Source: Diospyros lotus (taxonomy: Eukaryota; Streptophyta; Magnoliopsida; Ericales; Ebenaceae). From it: a stretch of DNA of 64,000 bases. Below the pieces are notes generated by a model. That model saw only the letters and a program-made list of their open reading frames with translations, was not told where the DNA came from and did not search any database. Position numbers and translations under genes: made by a program. The stretch lies in contig NC_068347.1 in NCBI RefSeq assembly GCF_014633365.1, forward strand, positions 26,328,493 to 26,392,492. Reading direction: 5' to 3'. This document shows, one piece after another, positions 45,601-58,352 of this stretch; the stretch's first letter is position 1, and each line of letters begins with the position of its first letter.

Positions 45601-48470
45601 CACCCTTACAAGTGCAATCAAGTGAGTTATTTATAGCCCACAAGATGCAATACAAACCACAAAATTTCAATTATTCAACTAGACATAATTATATCTAATG
45701 GGCACTCACACACCTAAAGTTAAATGGATTTTAGCTATAATACACACCTAAAGTTAAATGAATTTTAACTATAATACATACCTAAAGTAGCACTCATAAA
45801 ACAAATATTTAAAAATAAAAATAGATTTCTACAATTGAGTTTTTGGTCTTCATTAGGATTAAAAATGCTTGGGTCTTCTCCAAATGATGTCTTCCATGGG
45901 CTGCTCAAGTTGAGCCTTAAACATGCACTGGGCCTTGGGCCTTCAATTTAATGGGCATGCACTAGGCTATTTTTTCATTCCAACTTGCAATTAAATGTGG
46001 GTCTTCCTTACTAGGTCTTCTAAATTGGGCTTCAATTGCAATTTTAATGATTTTATCCTCCAAGCAAGTCCTGCTTCACGCATGAACATATGTGATATTA
46101 ATATATTATATATTATGCATGATTATATGATATGCACGCATAGGGTGCACTTATATGGATATATATATATGTATTATGTTTATATATTATATTATATATT
46201 TATATATATTGTAAATAACTATTCAATTAAATCAATTTAAAATCAAAATAGGGGTTATAATTATAATAAAATTTTACAAAATTAACCACTAATCATCGCT
46301 TCCCTAGTAGAAACTCATTTTCCAAGAAAAATGCATCCAGAGAGTCAAACTCAGTAACACTCTCACTTGTCTGATCACTAATAAAGACATATCATTTTGA
46401 GTGTGCTAATTAAGTATCTTACAAATATACTATTTTTGCCTCTCGGACCCAATTTTCCATGTTTATGAAAATGATCATGAACATAGGCTGCATAACTCCA
46501 AGTTCTCAAAAGACTTAGATTAGGTTTCCTTCCAGTCCATAACTCATATGAGGCAGAAGATGCAGATTTGGAGGGTACTAAATTGAGTAAATAGGTAGTT
46601 GTTAACAATGCATCACCCCAATAAGTGATTGACAACTTTACCTCTCATATCATTAACCTAACCATTTATAGAAGAGTTGTATTTCTTTTTTTCGCAACAT
46701 CATTTTGTTGTGGAGTATGTGGAATAGTCAATTGTCTCTCAATTCCTTTTTCATCACACATCAATTTAAATTGTTTAGACAAATACTTGTGACCTTTATT
46801 GGTTCTTAATTCTTTAACTTTTCTGTCTAATTGATTCTGAACTAAGTTTAAATATCTTTTGAAACACTCTAAAGATTCTGACTTATGAGAAATCAAGTAA
46901 ATAAAGCCAAAATGAATATATTCATCAATGAAAATGATGAAATAAATACCTCCATGTCTGGCCATAACATTAATTGGACCACATATGCTGGAGTGAATTA
47001 ATTACAATGGATTTTCATATCTAATCGTTTTGCCAAATGGTTTTTTTTGTCATTTTTCCTGTCAGACAACTTTCATAAGTTAATAGATTCATTTTTGCAA
47101 CTTAACCAATAAGTCTTCTTTCGCTAATCTATCAAATCTATGTTGTCTTATATGACCTATCTCGCATGTCATATATTCTCTTCTTCATGTGAATTTCTAA
47201 AAGTAGCGAGGGAAAAACTGGCACTTTGTAGTTTGCTACATGAGTTATAATATACATCAAGCACTATTAAACCATTTTACAAATTATCACATCCATAATA
47301 TATTAAATTTAAATATAATTCAACTATCATATCATGGAAATACATATCAAATCTACAATTGAGAAAAACAGGTACAAAGACTATATTTCGTCAAATTTCT
47401 TAAACAAACAATACATCATGTAAATATAAAGTCTGACCACCACTCATACACAACTTGTATGTGCCAAAGTCTTTTACTTCAACCCTTATATTATTTCTCA
47501 CATAGATTTACTTAGTTCCATATGGTATTCGACAATATTCAACGAAGGAAGTTCTGTCTCTTGCTACATAGTTTGTGGCTCTTGAATCAACAATCCACGA
47601 AGAATTAGATTCAGTTCAAAGTACAGAACTCAAAACATAAATAGCATTTGAAAATGCATTTAAGACTTGTACATTTTTTGGTTCATTGCAGTCACATGCA
47701 AAATACCATTTATTGCCACAATTGTAGTATTTCACATTTGCCATGTTATTTTTTTTCGAGGGATTATAAGCTGGTCTCTTACCTTTTCTATGGTGACTTA
47801 GTTTTCTCAAAGCGAACACCTTTACCTTTCTTTGGGACATAATTTCTTTTATTTCCTCTGTGAGTAATTTTTTGCTTAAACTTGGGAGTGCCTTTGGACC
47901 TAGATGTCGTCTTAATTATAGATGTCAGTATTAGATCTAGATGCCTCAATATGATCTTCCTCCAATTCCAAATGACGTGAAGCATTGACCATTGTCTTTA
48001 TGTTCACGTTATGCGTAAGATAAATCTTCATGTGCTCTCAATTGTGGGGTAGAGATCTAATAACAACTTGCATTGTTGTTGATCAGTGCGGTTTACTCTA
48101 GCATCTTTGAGTTCATTGACTACATTGGTTATCTGTTGAAGATGTTGCCTTATGTTGTGGTTTGGGTGTTTTTTATATGTATCAAACTTGATGGTTAGTT
48201 GCCTTACCTTTATAATTGAAGTCGCCCCAAATTGTTCTTTAAGAGCATTCCATATTTCATGCGCCAGCTCATATTTTTTGAATTCATGCATGATAACATT
48301 TTCCATGCTATTGAGCAACGTAATACTAGCAGTGGAGTTCTTTTTCCTCTAGGCATTGTAAGCCTCTCTATTTCTCCTGTGTTGTGCAGTGGTTCCTTTA
48401 ACAGGTTCCACCATAACCTGATTCAGAGCTTCCATTGACTCTTGTTCATCAAGGATAATCTACACAATAT
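42672..48470 (-). mobile_element. Antisense Ty1/copia gag-pol relic, heavily decayed
   Basis: Minus-strand order: gag HEIWNALKEQFGATS... KFDTYKKHP... CKLLLDLYP (48300-48040); zinc knuckle YYNCGNKWYFACDC (about 47730); integrase FKRYLNLVQNQLDRKVKEL... TPQQNDVAKKRNTTLL (46960-46670) and SITYWGDALLTTTYLLN (46635). RT: LSLYVDDIFLAKNDNEYLL (about 43650) and FEMKDLGK. RNase H: YTDAD.GGDLDEIKSISRY (43150), VNCDSQAAIAFTMNPKYH (42900) and TKHIDAR, ending with a stop at 42672. Stops occur throughout. The family differs from copia elements 1-3. It is interrupted at 44610-46278. A decayed primer-binding site may be at 48860-48890 or at 50328-50345. Confidence 0.75.
44610..46278 (-). mobile_element. Probable solo LTR interrupting the antisense copia relic
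   Basis: On the minus strand it starts TGTAAAATTTTATT (46278) and ends AAAATACA (44610). Flanks AAATT (44605-44609 and 46279-46283) match, but this AT-rich 5-mer could match by chance. A TATA-like CTATAAATAA is at 45637-45628, followed by a CT-rich leader. The copia integrase C-terminus (ESVTEFDSLDAFFLENEF) ends just right of it. No internal coding is seen. Confidence 0.45.
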
Positions 48471-50344
48471 TCATTTCATAAATGTCATGCCTTACACACA
48501 TTTACTAAATAAAATTAACAATAAATATTCAACTGGATACAGTGTCGAAAGTTCATTATGTTCCCAATCATCACCCATATTCTAATTGTCTAAATATTAT
48601 TAATTTTATTTTTCTCTAACTCAAAAACAAATTTTGAAAACATTTAATCCCACTTAATAATAAATTATTGTAACATATTTAACCACAAAAATTAAATAAT
48701 CAACCATAATTCATTTCATAAAATAAAATAATAAACACATAGTTTAGAGATTTACTACAAAAACAAAATAGACTAGATACAAGAATTATTTAGAAATAAT
48801 TATAACTCTTTGACAAAAAGCATGAGCAACAACATAGAGAATAAACACAAAATTTCTAACTGCAATACCACTAATGATATCTATTGGTAGGTTGCTTGGA
48901 TACAAGGCTAGTATAATTTCTCTTCTTCTATATGCACATACAATAAAACACTAACCAACTAAATGTCTTATTTAGGAAACCTAATTCCCAAATGTTGTTC
49001 ATTAACACCTTATCATGTGGCATTAACGTGGTAAGTAAAGATCGATACTTTACTTTGCGAGTCCATAACCCTCAATAGCCGACAAATATAAGTTATTGCA
49101 TCATGTCACACACAATGATGATGTGCTCATATATATTTTACCCTTCCATCATTTGATAATCATCTAACTCCTTTTTCATTTTCTTAAGTTGAGCTTTTTG
49201 AGCTGCAATTCGGATGAGTTTTGAGATTTTCACTTGTGTCATTTTTCAAAAAATGAATTAAAAGAAAAATGGTAGAGTAAAAATTTGACAAAGAAATTCT
49301 TTAGATAATTTTGTACAAAACAAAATGTATGTTATGGACACATCCACTTATGATTAACTAATAACCTCAAAATATGCATAAAACAATTATTATTGTTAAC
49401 TAATAACAATAACATTTTTTGAATTAAATTTATCATAAAAAATAATTTAGAAATTTTTTTATTTTACAGCTGGGCCAAACAAGGCCTTAAGCTAAAACAC
49501 AACCAAAAAAGGCCTAAAGCAAAAAGCATTTTTTGATTTGAGTAACTGTAAAACAAGCCCTTAAATCACAAGCCTACTTTGACAAAATCGAGAAACCTTT
49601 CTTTAGATTTCAATTTCAATTTACTTTGTATTTCAATTTCAATTTACTCTCAGCATTCTGCATTTCACTTTTACGCTGAAGTCAAATATGAGTAGAGAAA
49701 GTACATATTCTTAAATCAAAGATTCCACTTCTTAGACAATCAAGAAACATTTTTTTAGGTTTGCACAAACTCGTTTGTCAATTTAACATAAGCCAATTTT
49801 TCATTGGTAGAAAACTGAAAAACAAGAAACCCATTTTCTAGTTCGCATGGAACCATTTGGACGGTATAAGCTTGCTCATCTACATTTCATGGCACTACCA
49901 CCACCTTTAGCCACCATTTCCATCGTCGCCATTTGCAGCCACAAATGAAACAATATGGAAAAGATGAAAAGAACAATCAGTCGGCGGCTGTTGTAGTCAT
50001 TAAAGCAATGGCCAGACGCAGAGAAGACAATCGTGGCGGCGATCATCCTCACGAAGAAGATGGTTGACATTAACTTCCTCTAGCCTTGGAAACGACCATC
50101 ATTGACTCTCTTTTCACTAATTGATTTCAATTATTCTTTGGTATTTCTTTTTGCTGATTTATTATACATACATACAACAAAAAAATTATACAAAAATACA
50201 TATTTTGTGTGTATATAAATACATCTTTCAATATTTATGCACAAGAGATCAGTGTGTGTATGTATGTATTAAGTATATGTATCATTCAACACAAACACAT
50301 ACACTGATTTCAACCAAAAAACAACCATACTTACTCCGATACCA
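48471..50344 (-). other. AT-rich region between copia gag relic and LTR-like copy B
   Basis: Possibly the 5' leader or LTR of the antisense copia relic, or a further insertion. At 50328-50345 the minus strand reads TTGGTATCGGAG, a plausible primer-binding site next to copy B. A 64-codon ORF at 50070-49876 has no recognisable family. No host gene is supported. Confidence 0.35.
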
Positions 50345-50810
50345 ATATTAGAAAAATAAAACCAAATGATTCATATAATGAAACTGGACTTACCTGGTTT
50401 ACATAGTGAAAGTAGGATAGATTGGTTGAGTTACTGGTATTAAAATCAAATCACAGTAGAAGTTGTTTGTTTTCCACAACTTAAATATCTCACACACACA
50501 CAGATTTCATTGAATAATTTTAGAGTTTACTTAGCAATTCCAGACCCAATTTTTGCAGCAGTTTTTGCATCCTTATATTTTTTATATACAAGCAATATAT
50601 ATATACTGGCATGCATGAAAGTCCATTCTAAACTGCCCACTTCCACCATGAATGGAGGAAATGAGGTTCAATTGGAATCGACAGTTGTTCCCTTTACAAC
50701 TGCACACAACGGTTATAGATCTGGATATGTATCTGAATTTGGAGCTAGATCTAAAGCCTCTTATGGGCAAATCAACCCCAGTACACAACCCAAATTTACT
50801 ACACTACAAA
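50345..50810 (-). repeat. LTR-like segment, copy B of a pair
   Basis: A direct repeat of 41228-41550: ATTAGAAAAATAAAACC, CCATTCTAAACTGCCCAC and CACCATGAATGGAGGAAAT are shared in the same order and strand. It is followed by AG-rich sequence that resumes after the hAT-like insertion (54739-54900) and looks like the transcribed leader of a minus-strand LTR. Confidence 0.5.
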
Positions 50811-51015
50811 AAAAGTGCAAAGAATCTAGGAAACAATGTATGTACAGAAAAATGTAAGAGAAGAACACAAGAGAGCATGGAAGAAAAGAATGTAACATAA
50901 TAGAGTAAGGGTGTGCAAAAAATCGGCACACCGCGGAAATCGCCCGAACCGGATTGGACCGCGTCGAACCAGTTAGTTATTTTGTCAAAACGATTTGTAG
51001 TATGCCCAAACTGCA

Positions 51016-53739
51016 TGTAAGCACCCCCGCCCGGATATCCCAACCATCCGGACTACCCGAACGGGAGCACTTACGGAAGGAGAAAAGAATGAGACACAAG
51101 ATAAAACTACCTTGGCATGCATACACAAAAATAAGCATGGTAGAAGCGAAGCTAAACACATGCATGCACTGTGGGTACCCCGCTAACACAACAGTCACAT
51201 GATAAATAAATGGATACAGACTCCTGTGCCGACATATACGAGAATCGAGGAAAGACCTGGCACAGTAATAATAGAGTAAATCCTACTCAACTATCAGAGT
51301 TGACCGGGACTGACAGGACTGCCTGTACACCATACCGACGTTGCAGCTAAAAGCTGACTCTTTTGCCATGGCCCACACTGCCACTACTTGGAATGATGGA
51401 AAGCAAAGTGAGTCGAGAGACTCAGCAAGCATAAAGAAAGAAAGGCTGAAGGCTGAACATATCCAGAAAACTCTCCCCATAATAAACCCCCATGTACACA
51501 CAAGCCATGAAACGCTACAACACAATAGTATAGCATAATAAAAGCACATACCGGTCCTTGGGGCCCACACAAGACACACGACACCCAAGTCCCATACCAA
51601 CATGCCACTACCCTGAGAGGCAACATAAATCTCCAACAAATCTACGCGCGCTTGTCCCGGGTCAGTACTCCCGTCACCCGTCCATGTCGGTACTCTCGAC
51701 ACCAGAGCCATAGGCTCACTCGGAACGGTACTCCCGTCTAAGAACTAATAACTACCAGTAGCCATGCAATGTACATAGAAATGCAATGGCATAGTGAGCA
51801 TCAACGTGATACACTGGCTCCCATACATCCAGGCATCAGGCCTATGCTTCGCCCACATAGTAAACCACACACGATGCATATGTCCGTGCTGGATGCAACC
51901 TAATCAAGCTAGAATGTCTGTGTCCAAGCATACTCAATAAATGAATATCCCAACATGCAATCTGTACCCATGTGCATATCAAATCATGAACAGTAATACA
52001 ATGTATATAATCATGCAGTAAATCACATACCGACAGAGCTAATCAGTAGTGTCCAGCACCGATCAACGACCAGTGATTAGGAGCGTCCACCCGACGATCC
52101 ACTTAGGGCTGTACCATAGTCTACCCCAACGTCACCAAACAGTCGACCCCTGCCCTACTGCTCGATTGCTCTAACCGAACTATAATTAAACCCGAGAAAA
52201 CTGAAAATAAATCCGCATGTCGAGGAACCTAGTCTCCAAGCTGGTTCAGTATCATTCCTAAAAGGAATGGGGGCGATACAAACCCCCGTAGGCACTCAAC
52301 AAATAAAATTCTAGAAGCCTCGGATTTAATTTAAATTAAAACACATGAATAATAATTCAATAAATAAGGCTAGGTGCCGAATTAAAGTAAGGGAGGTGAT
52401 AAAATACGAGAAATCACAGGGTCTTTCACGGGAATTAAAGATCACGAGGAGAGGGTTATGAGCTTGCCTTTACACGACTGATTCTAGCCTTTCTCGCACT
52501 CTCGCTACGAAGTAAAACATTTGCTGGCAATAAATATAATCGTAGCTTTAATTAAATAAATCTACCGTGTAATAAAATTAATTTAACCGTCTAAAATCCC
52601 ACCTAGGCGCACCATAAATAAAATCCCAATAAGCTTCATATTTATTTTAAATTAAATCATGCCAATAAAATCATCGATTCGTACAATTAATACGTGAAAC
52701 CAAAACGAGTTAAGGGAAGGCGAGGGGTTCATAAAATGGAAAGAAATCGTAAGGGTAGATGAGAGCTTGCTTGTATCTAGTCGTTTACAACGTTTTTACG
52801 CTTAAATGCCACCAAAATAATTCACGCTATAAAATAGAATAACTCAAAAAATTAATAAAATTAGGCCCAAAATGAAATTTCAACCGTACAGAATGATTAT
52901 TACATAATGCTCTACTTACCTAGCTAATCAAATCGCAATTAAACTGAATTTAATCCAAAATTTCCCCCCAAATTTCTCCATTTCTTCATCACGGCGACGC
53001 TGTTTCTTCTTCATTTTTTTTTTCATTTTGTTTGCTTATTCATAAACGCCCGAAATGGGCTTTAAAATGGTGCAAGAAGGGTGGCCAGAATGCGGCCACG
53101 TGGCACAACCTGCAGTTGTGCAAGCTGCCACCGCCATGGGCCGAAACGACGTTGTTTCAGCTCCCCATTGGCCAAATAAAATTGCAAAATCCCCCAGCCT
53201 CGCGCGCACGCCCATGGATTCGATCCCGCGTCCGCCGCCTGGTCGCGCGACCGCTCGCGCCAGCACACGCCTTCAATATTAATATGCCTTCAGTTATATT
53301 TAAAGTGATTTGCAACCACTTCCGCAAATCACGTTTCAACACCCAGAACTTCCATTAATTACACACTCGCCCGACTTTCATTTCTTTCTTATTTCACTTA
53401 CACCCTGACATTTCCAAAATTCCACCAATTTAATTTATTTTTTATTTCATAAATACCCCAATTAAATTAATTAAACCTAAATTTCCTCAAAATTACATAA
53501 TTAAACATTTTTCTTAATTCGCCAAATACCCAAATAAATTAATATTTCCTTTAAACCCACAAATACAATAAATAATAATGATTAACTATTTTCAAATAAT
53601 TTAATTAATTACCTTTAATTCCTTATTTTCCTCAAACCACATAAATAAATACTTCCTCTTAAATTCTCAAATATTCAATAATGTCCTCAAACACGGGTTT
53701 AAATAATTATTATTTATTTTCAAATTTCGGGATATTACA
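51016..53739 (-). mobile_element. 2.7-kb antisense solo LTR nested in the hAT-like element
   Basis: On the minus strand it starts TGTAATATCCCG (53739) and ends GGGTGCTTACA (51016). Terminal pattern and length (2,724 bp) resemble the solo LTR at 13678-16363. No primer-binding site, polypurine tract or protein domain is visible. Flanks CTGCA and CCATG do not match, so it is either old or altered by recombination. GC content is higher than in the surroundings. The largest ORF within (51711-51283) has no recognised family. Confidence 0.6.
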
Positions 53740-53994
53740 CCATGGTTTACGTGATTTGGGCCCTTGGTGGTTCGGTTTGAAATCGAACCGCCCGACACTT
53801 GAGATTTAATAAAAATTATAATTATATAAATTATTATTAAATTAATAATGCACCGTCCTTTGCATTAAAGCTACTGCACATGGTTGCCAATGCCATTAAG
53901 ACTCATTTTGTTTTTGAATTGTCAGACACAAGTTGTCAAACTCATAGGCTCTCACACAACCCCACCCCACTCAGAGGCTCTCAGGCAACCCCAC

Positions 53995-54175
53995 CCCTCT
54001 CTCTCTCTTTCTCTCTTTGCCCTACAGCACAAGGACGCCCTTATCTCTCTCTCATATTCTTTGTTCCCACAGCCTCTCCATCTTTGTCCCGCCATTATCT
54101 CTCGCACTCTCTCTGCCCACAAATGACACCCCCTATTTCTTATTTCTCTCTCTCTCTCTCTCTCTCTCGCTCTCT
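53995..54175. repeat. CT-rich low-complexity tract
   Basis: Runs of CTCTCT, including an uninterrupted (CT)n near 54148-54169, generate serine/leucine-rich spurious ORFs on the plus strand and arginine/glutamate-rich ones on the minus strand. Confidence 0.85.
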
Positions 54176-54746
54176 GCTCCCACAGCCTCTTCGATCGCTG
54201 TAACTGCCTCCCACTGTCGCTAGCTCCATCGCCCCCACTGTCACCATCCACAACACTGTAGCTGATGGTTAATGACTCGTTGCATCTCGCTCTCACTCTC
54301 GCTCTCTCCTTGTGGTCTGGTCATTGCGGTGTTCTCTTTGCCTCTTTCTCGCTCTCGGCTTTGGTTCGGACAGCTTGGTGGCCGGCGGTCGCTATTGTGT
54401 AGGTTGCCCAACGCCCCTGCCTCTTTCTCGCTCTCGCTCACTACCACTGTAAGTTCTCTCCTTTACTACTCTATTGGGTTTTAAGTTCCAGGCTTATAGG
54501 ACTATTCTATGGGTTTGGTTGCTGGCATATTAGGGTTTCCTGTTTCTCAAATCGTAGAAACTGGTATATATACGTGCGTTGCTTTGCTTTTGATCAATAG
54601 TGCATCAGACGATGCGGTCTGGTGCGATTTTCGTGAACCAAACCAAACCGTGCAGTTTGGTTTGATGCCAAACTGCATGTGCGGTCTGGCGTATTGAAAA
54701 TAGCCTAAACTGCCCAAACCATACCGTGAACACCCCTAGAGTAGAG

Positions 54747-56394
54747 AAGAGAATAATGTAAGAAAGCAGAGAAGAACACAAGAGAGCTAAGAGCAGAGAG
54801 CACTTTGAGAAGAATGCAAGAGAAAATCATATGGAGAATAATTGAAGAGAAGTCCAGTAGCATCGGGAGAACAAGAGAAAAGAAGAGAGCAAAAAAAAAC
54901 TAATAGATTTGAGAGATAAGGTTAAAAATATCTTAGTTGTTGGATATCAAAATTGTAAAATATTTTGTCAACTAAATAAACTATGTACAACGTTTTGAGA
55001 AAAGATAGAGAAAACTTTTCTAAAACGCTGTCAAATAGCGTTTAAGTTCTTTAATTTTTAACAAATGTATAACTAAATAAGGCATACAATATTTAAGTAT
55101 CATTGATAGCTTATAAGTGATCAAACCACTAAATCAAACACCCTCTCCATCTTTGAAAATAAAGAAGTAGATAAGATAAAAATAAGAAATTAGTGAAGAT
55201 GAGTCGACTAGATTCTTAACGAAGCCTAGTCCATTGTGTTGCAAAGACATAGGTGGAGAATATAAATAAGTAATTGAGGTAATATCCACTTACCTATCAT
55301 TACTTTCGCCATCGTCATTACCAAATAAGGCAATTGTCACCACCATCATCGAGTTCTAATCTAGAGCCAAAATGGGGTTTAAGATCTCAAGGTCAACCAA
55401 ATCCCTAATTTGGAAGGGATTTTTCAATCTCGAACCCTTATTTGGTTAACCCCCAACCAGGATCCATATTAGAACCTTAATCTAGCTTATAATCAATGAC
55501 CAAAACCTTTACTAGAACCTAGATATAAGTTTCAATTGGGATCTATATAACTGAAAATACACAAAATTAAAAAATATATATATATTTGGCTATGATAAAC
55601 ACCCTTGTTCCACAATGTTGAAAGGTCAACCAAATATTTATAATATGAATCTAGATTCGGGAAGGTGTCAATCAAATATTTCTAATATTGAGGGTGTCTC
55701 AAGTAGACACCTTTGTTATATAATAGTAATCAACAACAATAGTTCCCTTATTCCATCCCTCCCCTTTCTCCCATTTCTATGGCATGCATAATACCTGCTC
55801 GCGAGCGCACGAGCGTGTGTAGGGGGGTTAATTGGGGAGAAGGGTATTATATTTCTGGTGAACCAAAAATGAGATAAAACATATGAAGACTTGAAGACAA
55901 GTTCCAATGAGCTCGTGATAGCCTCTCAATCATCAATGTTGCCTTACACTTCCTACATTACCAATGACTAACTTACTTATGATTGGATATTGAAAATTCA
56001 GCTTGATACAATTTCAAAGTCATCTACAAATAATATTGCACTATGGTATTTGACTTAATCAATAAGATGAGATGTTTTGACAAAAAACTAAAATTAGGTG
56101 TGCCTATGTGAAAGAGAGAGAGAGAGAGAAAATAGGGTAATTTTAAATGAAAAATGTTATTGATACACTTTTGTGTGCACCTTGAACTACATAAAGGTGT
56201 ACCTATAACAAAAAAATTCCTCATAAGGCGTATAGAGATACGTGAGACGCATGTGAGGCGAGGGGTATTTTAGTCATAATACCCCATTATATAGCACAAA
56301 ATGTACAAAAAAGTTGTACATATAGCATGATTCATTTTAAATTTTAGAAAAATCTAATCACGATATGTTAGCAGTAAGAATAAATTGCAACATG
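54747..56394. other. Intergenic DNA, nothing recognised
   Basis: AG-rich to about 54900 (probable LTR leader continuing from copy B), then AT-rich single-copy-looking DNA. No gene or clear element end is supported. Confidence 0.4.
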
Positions 56395-57003
56395 TATTAA
56401 ATATCAATTACAATTATTATACTTTTTTAAATGATATAAATATTACTTGCAATTACCTTAAATATTAAGGGTGTCTTGAACATTTTTTAATTAATTATTA
56501 TATTTGATGATTGTTTGTAAGTATATTGATTGAATCAGATTTATTTATTTACAAAATACTAAAGGTAGCATTGTATTACATTTAAATATGGATGGCATTT
56601 TTTATTTAATTAAATGGCCAACACGTCCATCTCATTAGTGTGAATATGGACTTGAAATTTAGATTTGTTTTTTTTTTTTTTTGGGGGTGGGGGGGGCGTG
56701 GGGGTGGTATGTAGTCTCTAGAAAAATAGGTATAGTGGGAATTTGGAAATTTAAAAAAAATTAATTGTGGTGTGTAGGTTGAGGAAATTGGTAAGATGAT
56801 ATTAAATGTCACTTATAATTATTGTATTTTTTAAACGATACAAATATTACTTGTAATTATCTTAAATTTTAGAGATATCGTGTGTATTTTTTCAATTAAT
56901 ATAATATTTAATAATTGTTTATCAAGTATATTGATTGAATGAGATTTATCTATTTATAAAATATTAGAGATAGTATTATATTACACTTAAATATGAAAAA
57001 CGT
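56395..57003. repeat. Imperfect direct duplication, about 206-bp units, 402-bp period
   Basis: Units at about 56395-56600 and 56797-57003 share AATATTACTTG(C/T)AATTA(C/T)CTTAAAT, GTATATTGATTGAAT and TTACA(T/C)TTAAATATG in order. A G-rich stretch (56682-56707) lies between them. Divergence is high, so this is an old duplication. Confidence 0.6.
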
Positions 57004-57975
57004 TTTTTTATCTTACTAGTGTAGCTATATGGACTTAAATGGAGCCTCAAGCTTCTATATATATAAATATATATTTATATTTATATTTATATTTGTTATA
57101 CATATTTATCGCATTATTTCTTATGGGCTGAACTCAACTCGGCAGGCTGGCTTAATTGCATAAGGCCTAGCGGGTCGGCCCAACCGCCCAAGGCCCAATG
57201 GGTCCCAGGTTAAGTTCGTCAAGGCAAACTTGCGCATTGTTAAAACCCCGAGCTCAAATCGTAGGATCAAGCAAACTTTAAACGAGCTCCCAAAAACACT
57301 TATAGCAAGTTTCGAGTGACGTTTTCAGTTCGATAATCTTGCCAAGTGGGCTCCCAGCTCGTTGATCGAACTATTCGGCTCGCATGACAAGAGGACTGCG
57401 GAACAACCAAAGAGCAGCAATAGAATGGGTGTTATTCTAAACAAGCCATTCAGACCCAATCTAGCTCCATTCTCTTAGCCCATTTCTTGGCTCATGCCAG
57501 TCTCATCCTGGCCTTATACTAGCATGCAAACAGTATCATTGCAGTTGCCTCTGGATATCCGTACGCCCACCTTAAATCTCATCCTTATTTATGGCAGATC
57601 TCATCCTCATTAATGAAGGTCATGTCGGCAATTTGTTGCCACCTGGGTACTTTCACCGATGCCGAATATTCAATCCCATCATCTACAAATGCACGAAGCA
57701 AGCGTACGGAGGGACATCTCCTCCTCCTATATCAGTAAGCTTTTTTCAGAGCCAATGTATGCTTTTTTCGGCTAACCTACTGATACATTACATTTTTCCT
57801 ACTCCGTTACTCACTTGAACGTCAGAGTTCTTGCAGGGGGCCAACTGGGCAGAGGAACGTGGACTGAACCATATAACACTCATCGGCGTGTCTTTTCCTT
57901 TCTCTCATTCCTTGTTCATTTGATCATCGTGGACCAATGAATTATGATCAATCAAGTCCGAACGTTGACATTTTG

Positions 57976-58352
57976 GCGGGAGGCTATGGCGGTGGTGTTG
58001 TAGCACCAGTTTTCAATCCCACATCGGTTGCCCAAGGGGCAACCACTGAGCTTATAAATGTGGTGGGGTTCTTGTTCTTTTGAGGGCGAGCGCTAATTCG
58101 TGGTTATAAGTTGATGCTGATGCTTTGCATCAACATTTGATGTCATATGTGGAAAATCTTGGGCCTTGGCCAAACCACTATCTGTCACACTTGAGATGGT
58201 TCGCGCCCAAAAGTACCACCACATTTAAGGGGGAGGCTGTGGCGGTAGTACTGTAACACCGGTTCTCAATCCCACACCGGTTGCCCAGAAGGACAACTAC
58301 TGAGTTTATAAGTGCGGTGGCTGTAAGCTGATGCTAATGCTTTGTATCAACA
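57976..58352 (+). repeat. Duplicated cassette with snRNA-promoter-like USE and TATA motifs
   Basis: Two related units (about 57976-58134 and 58229-58352) each read GGCGGTAG/GTGTT... CAATCCCACA(T/C)CGGTTGCCCA... GAG(C/T)TTATAA. Unit 1 contains ATCCCACATCG (58016-58026), matching the plant snRNA upstream sequence element RTCCCACATCG. A TATAAAT follows at 58053-58059, 26 nt later, close to the spacing I recall for plant RNA polymerase III U6 genes. Unit 2 has CCCACACCG, one base off. No U6 or other snRNA sequence follows. GTTGATGC...GCATCAAC downstream can fold as a short hairpin. Confidence 0.5.

Larger units (their letters stand above)
50906..54738. mobile_element. hAT-like element split by an antisense solo LTR
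   Basis: The left end TAAGGGTGTGCAAAAAATCGG and right end ACCGTGAACACCCCTA form inverted termini of the TAGGGGTGT class. Flanks TAATAGAG (50898-50905) and GAGTAGAG (54739-54746) agree at 6 of 8. Subterminal zones are rich in CGAACC/GGTTTG motifs on both sides. Without the solo LTR at 51016-53739 it is about 1.1 kb. No transposase domain is visible; ORFs at 53880-54480 come from CT-repeat DNA. Confidence 0.6.

Noticed and set aside
50510..50857. 115-aa ORF MNNFRVYLAIPDPIF... containing MNGGNEVQLEST
   Set aside because: Falls in the LTR-like repeat shared with 41228-41550; the similarity is of DNA repeat type and the second copy has no matching start or length.
51283..51711. 142-aa minus-strand ORF with hydrophobic stretches
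   Set aside because: Inside the 2.7-kb solo LTR, no recognisable family, and such ORFs are expected by chance in a GC-richer LTR.
53880..54484. Serine/leucine-rich and arginine/glutamate-rich ORFs
   Set aside because: Translation of CT/AG microsatellite sequence.
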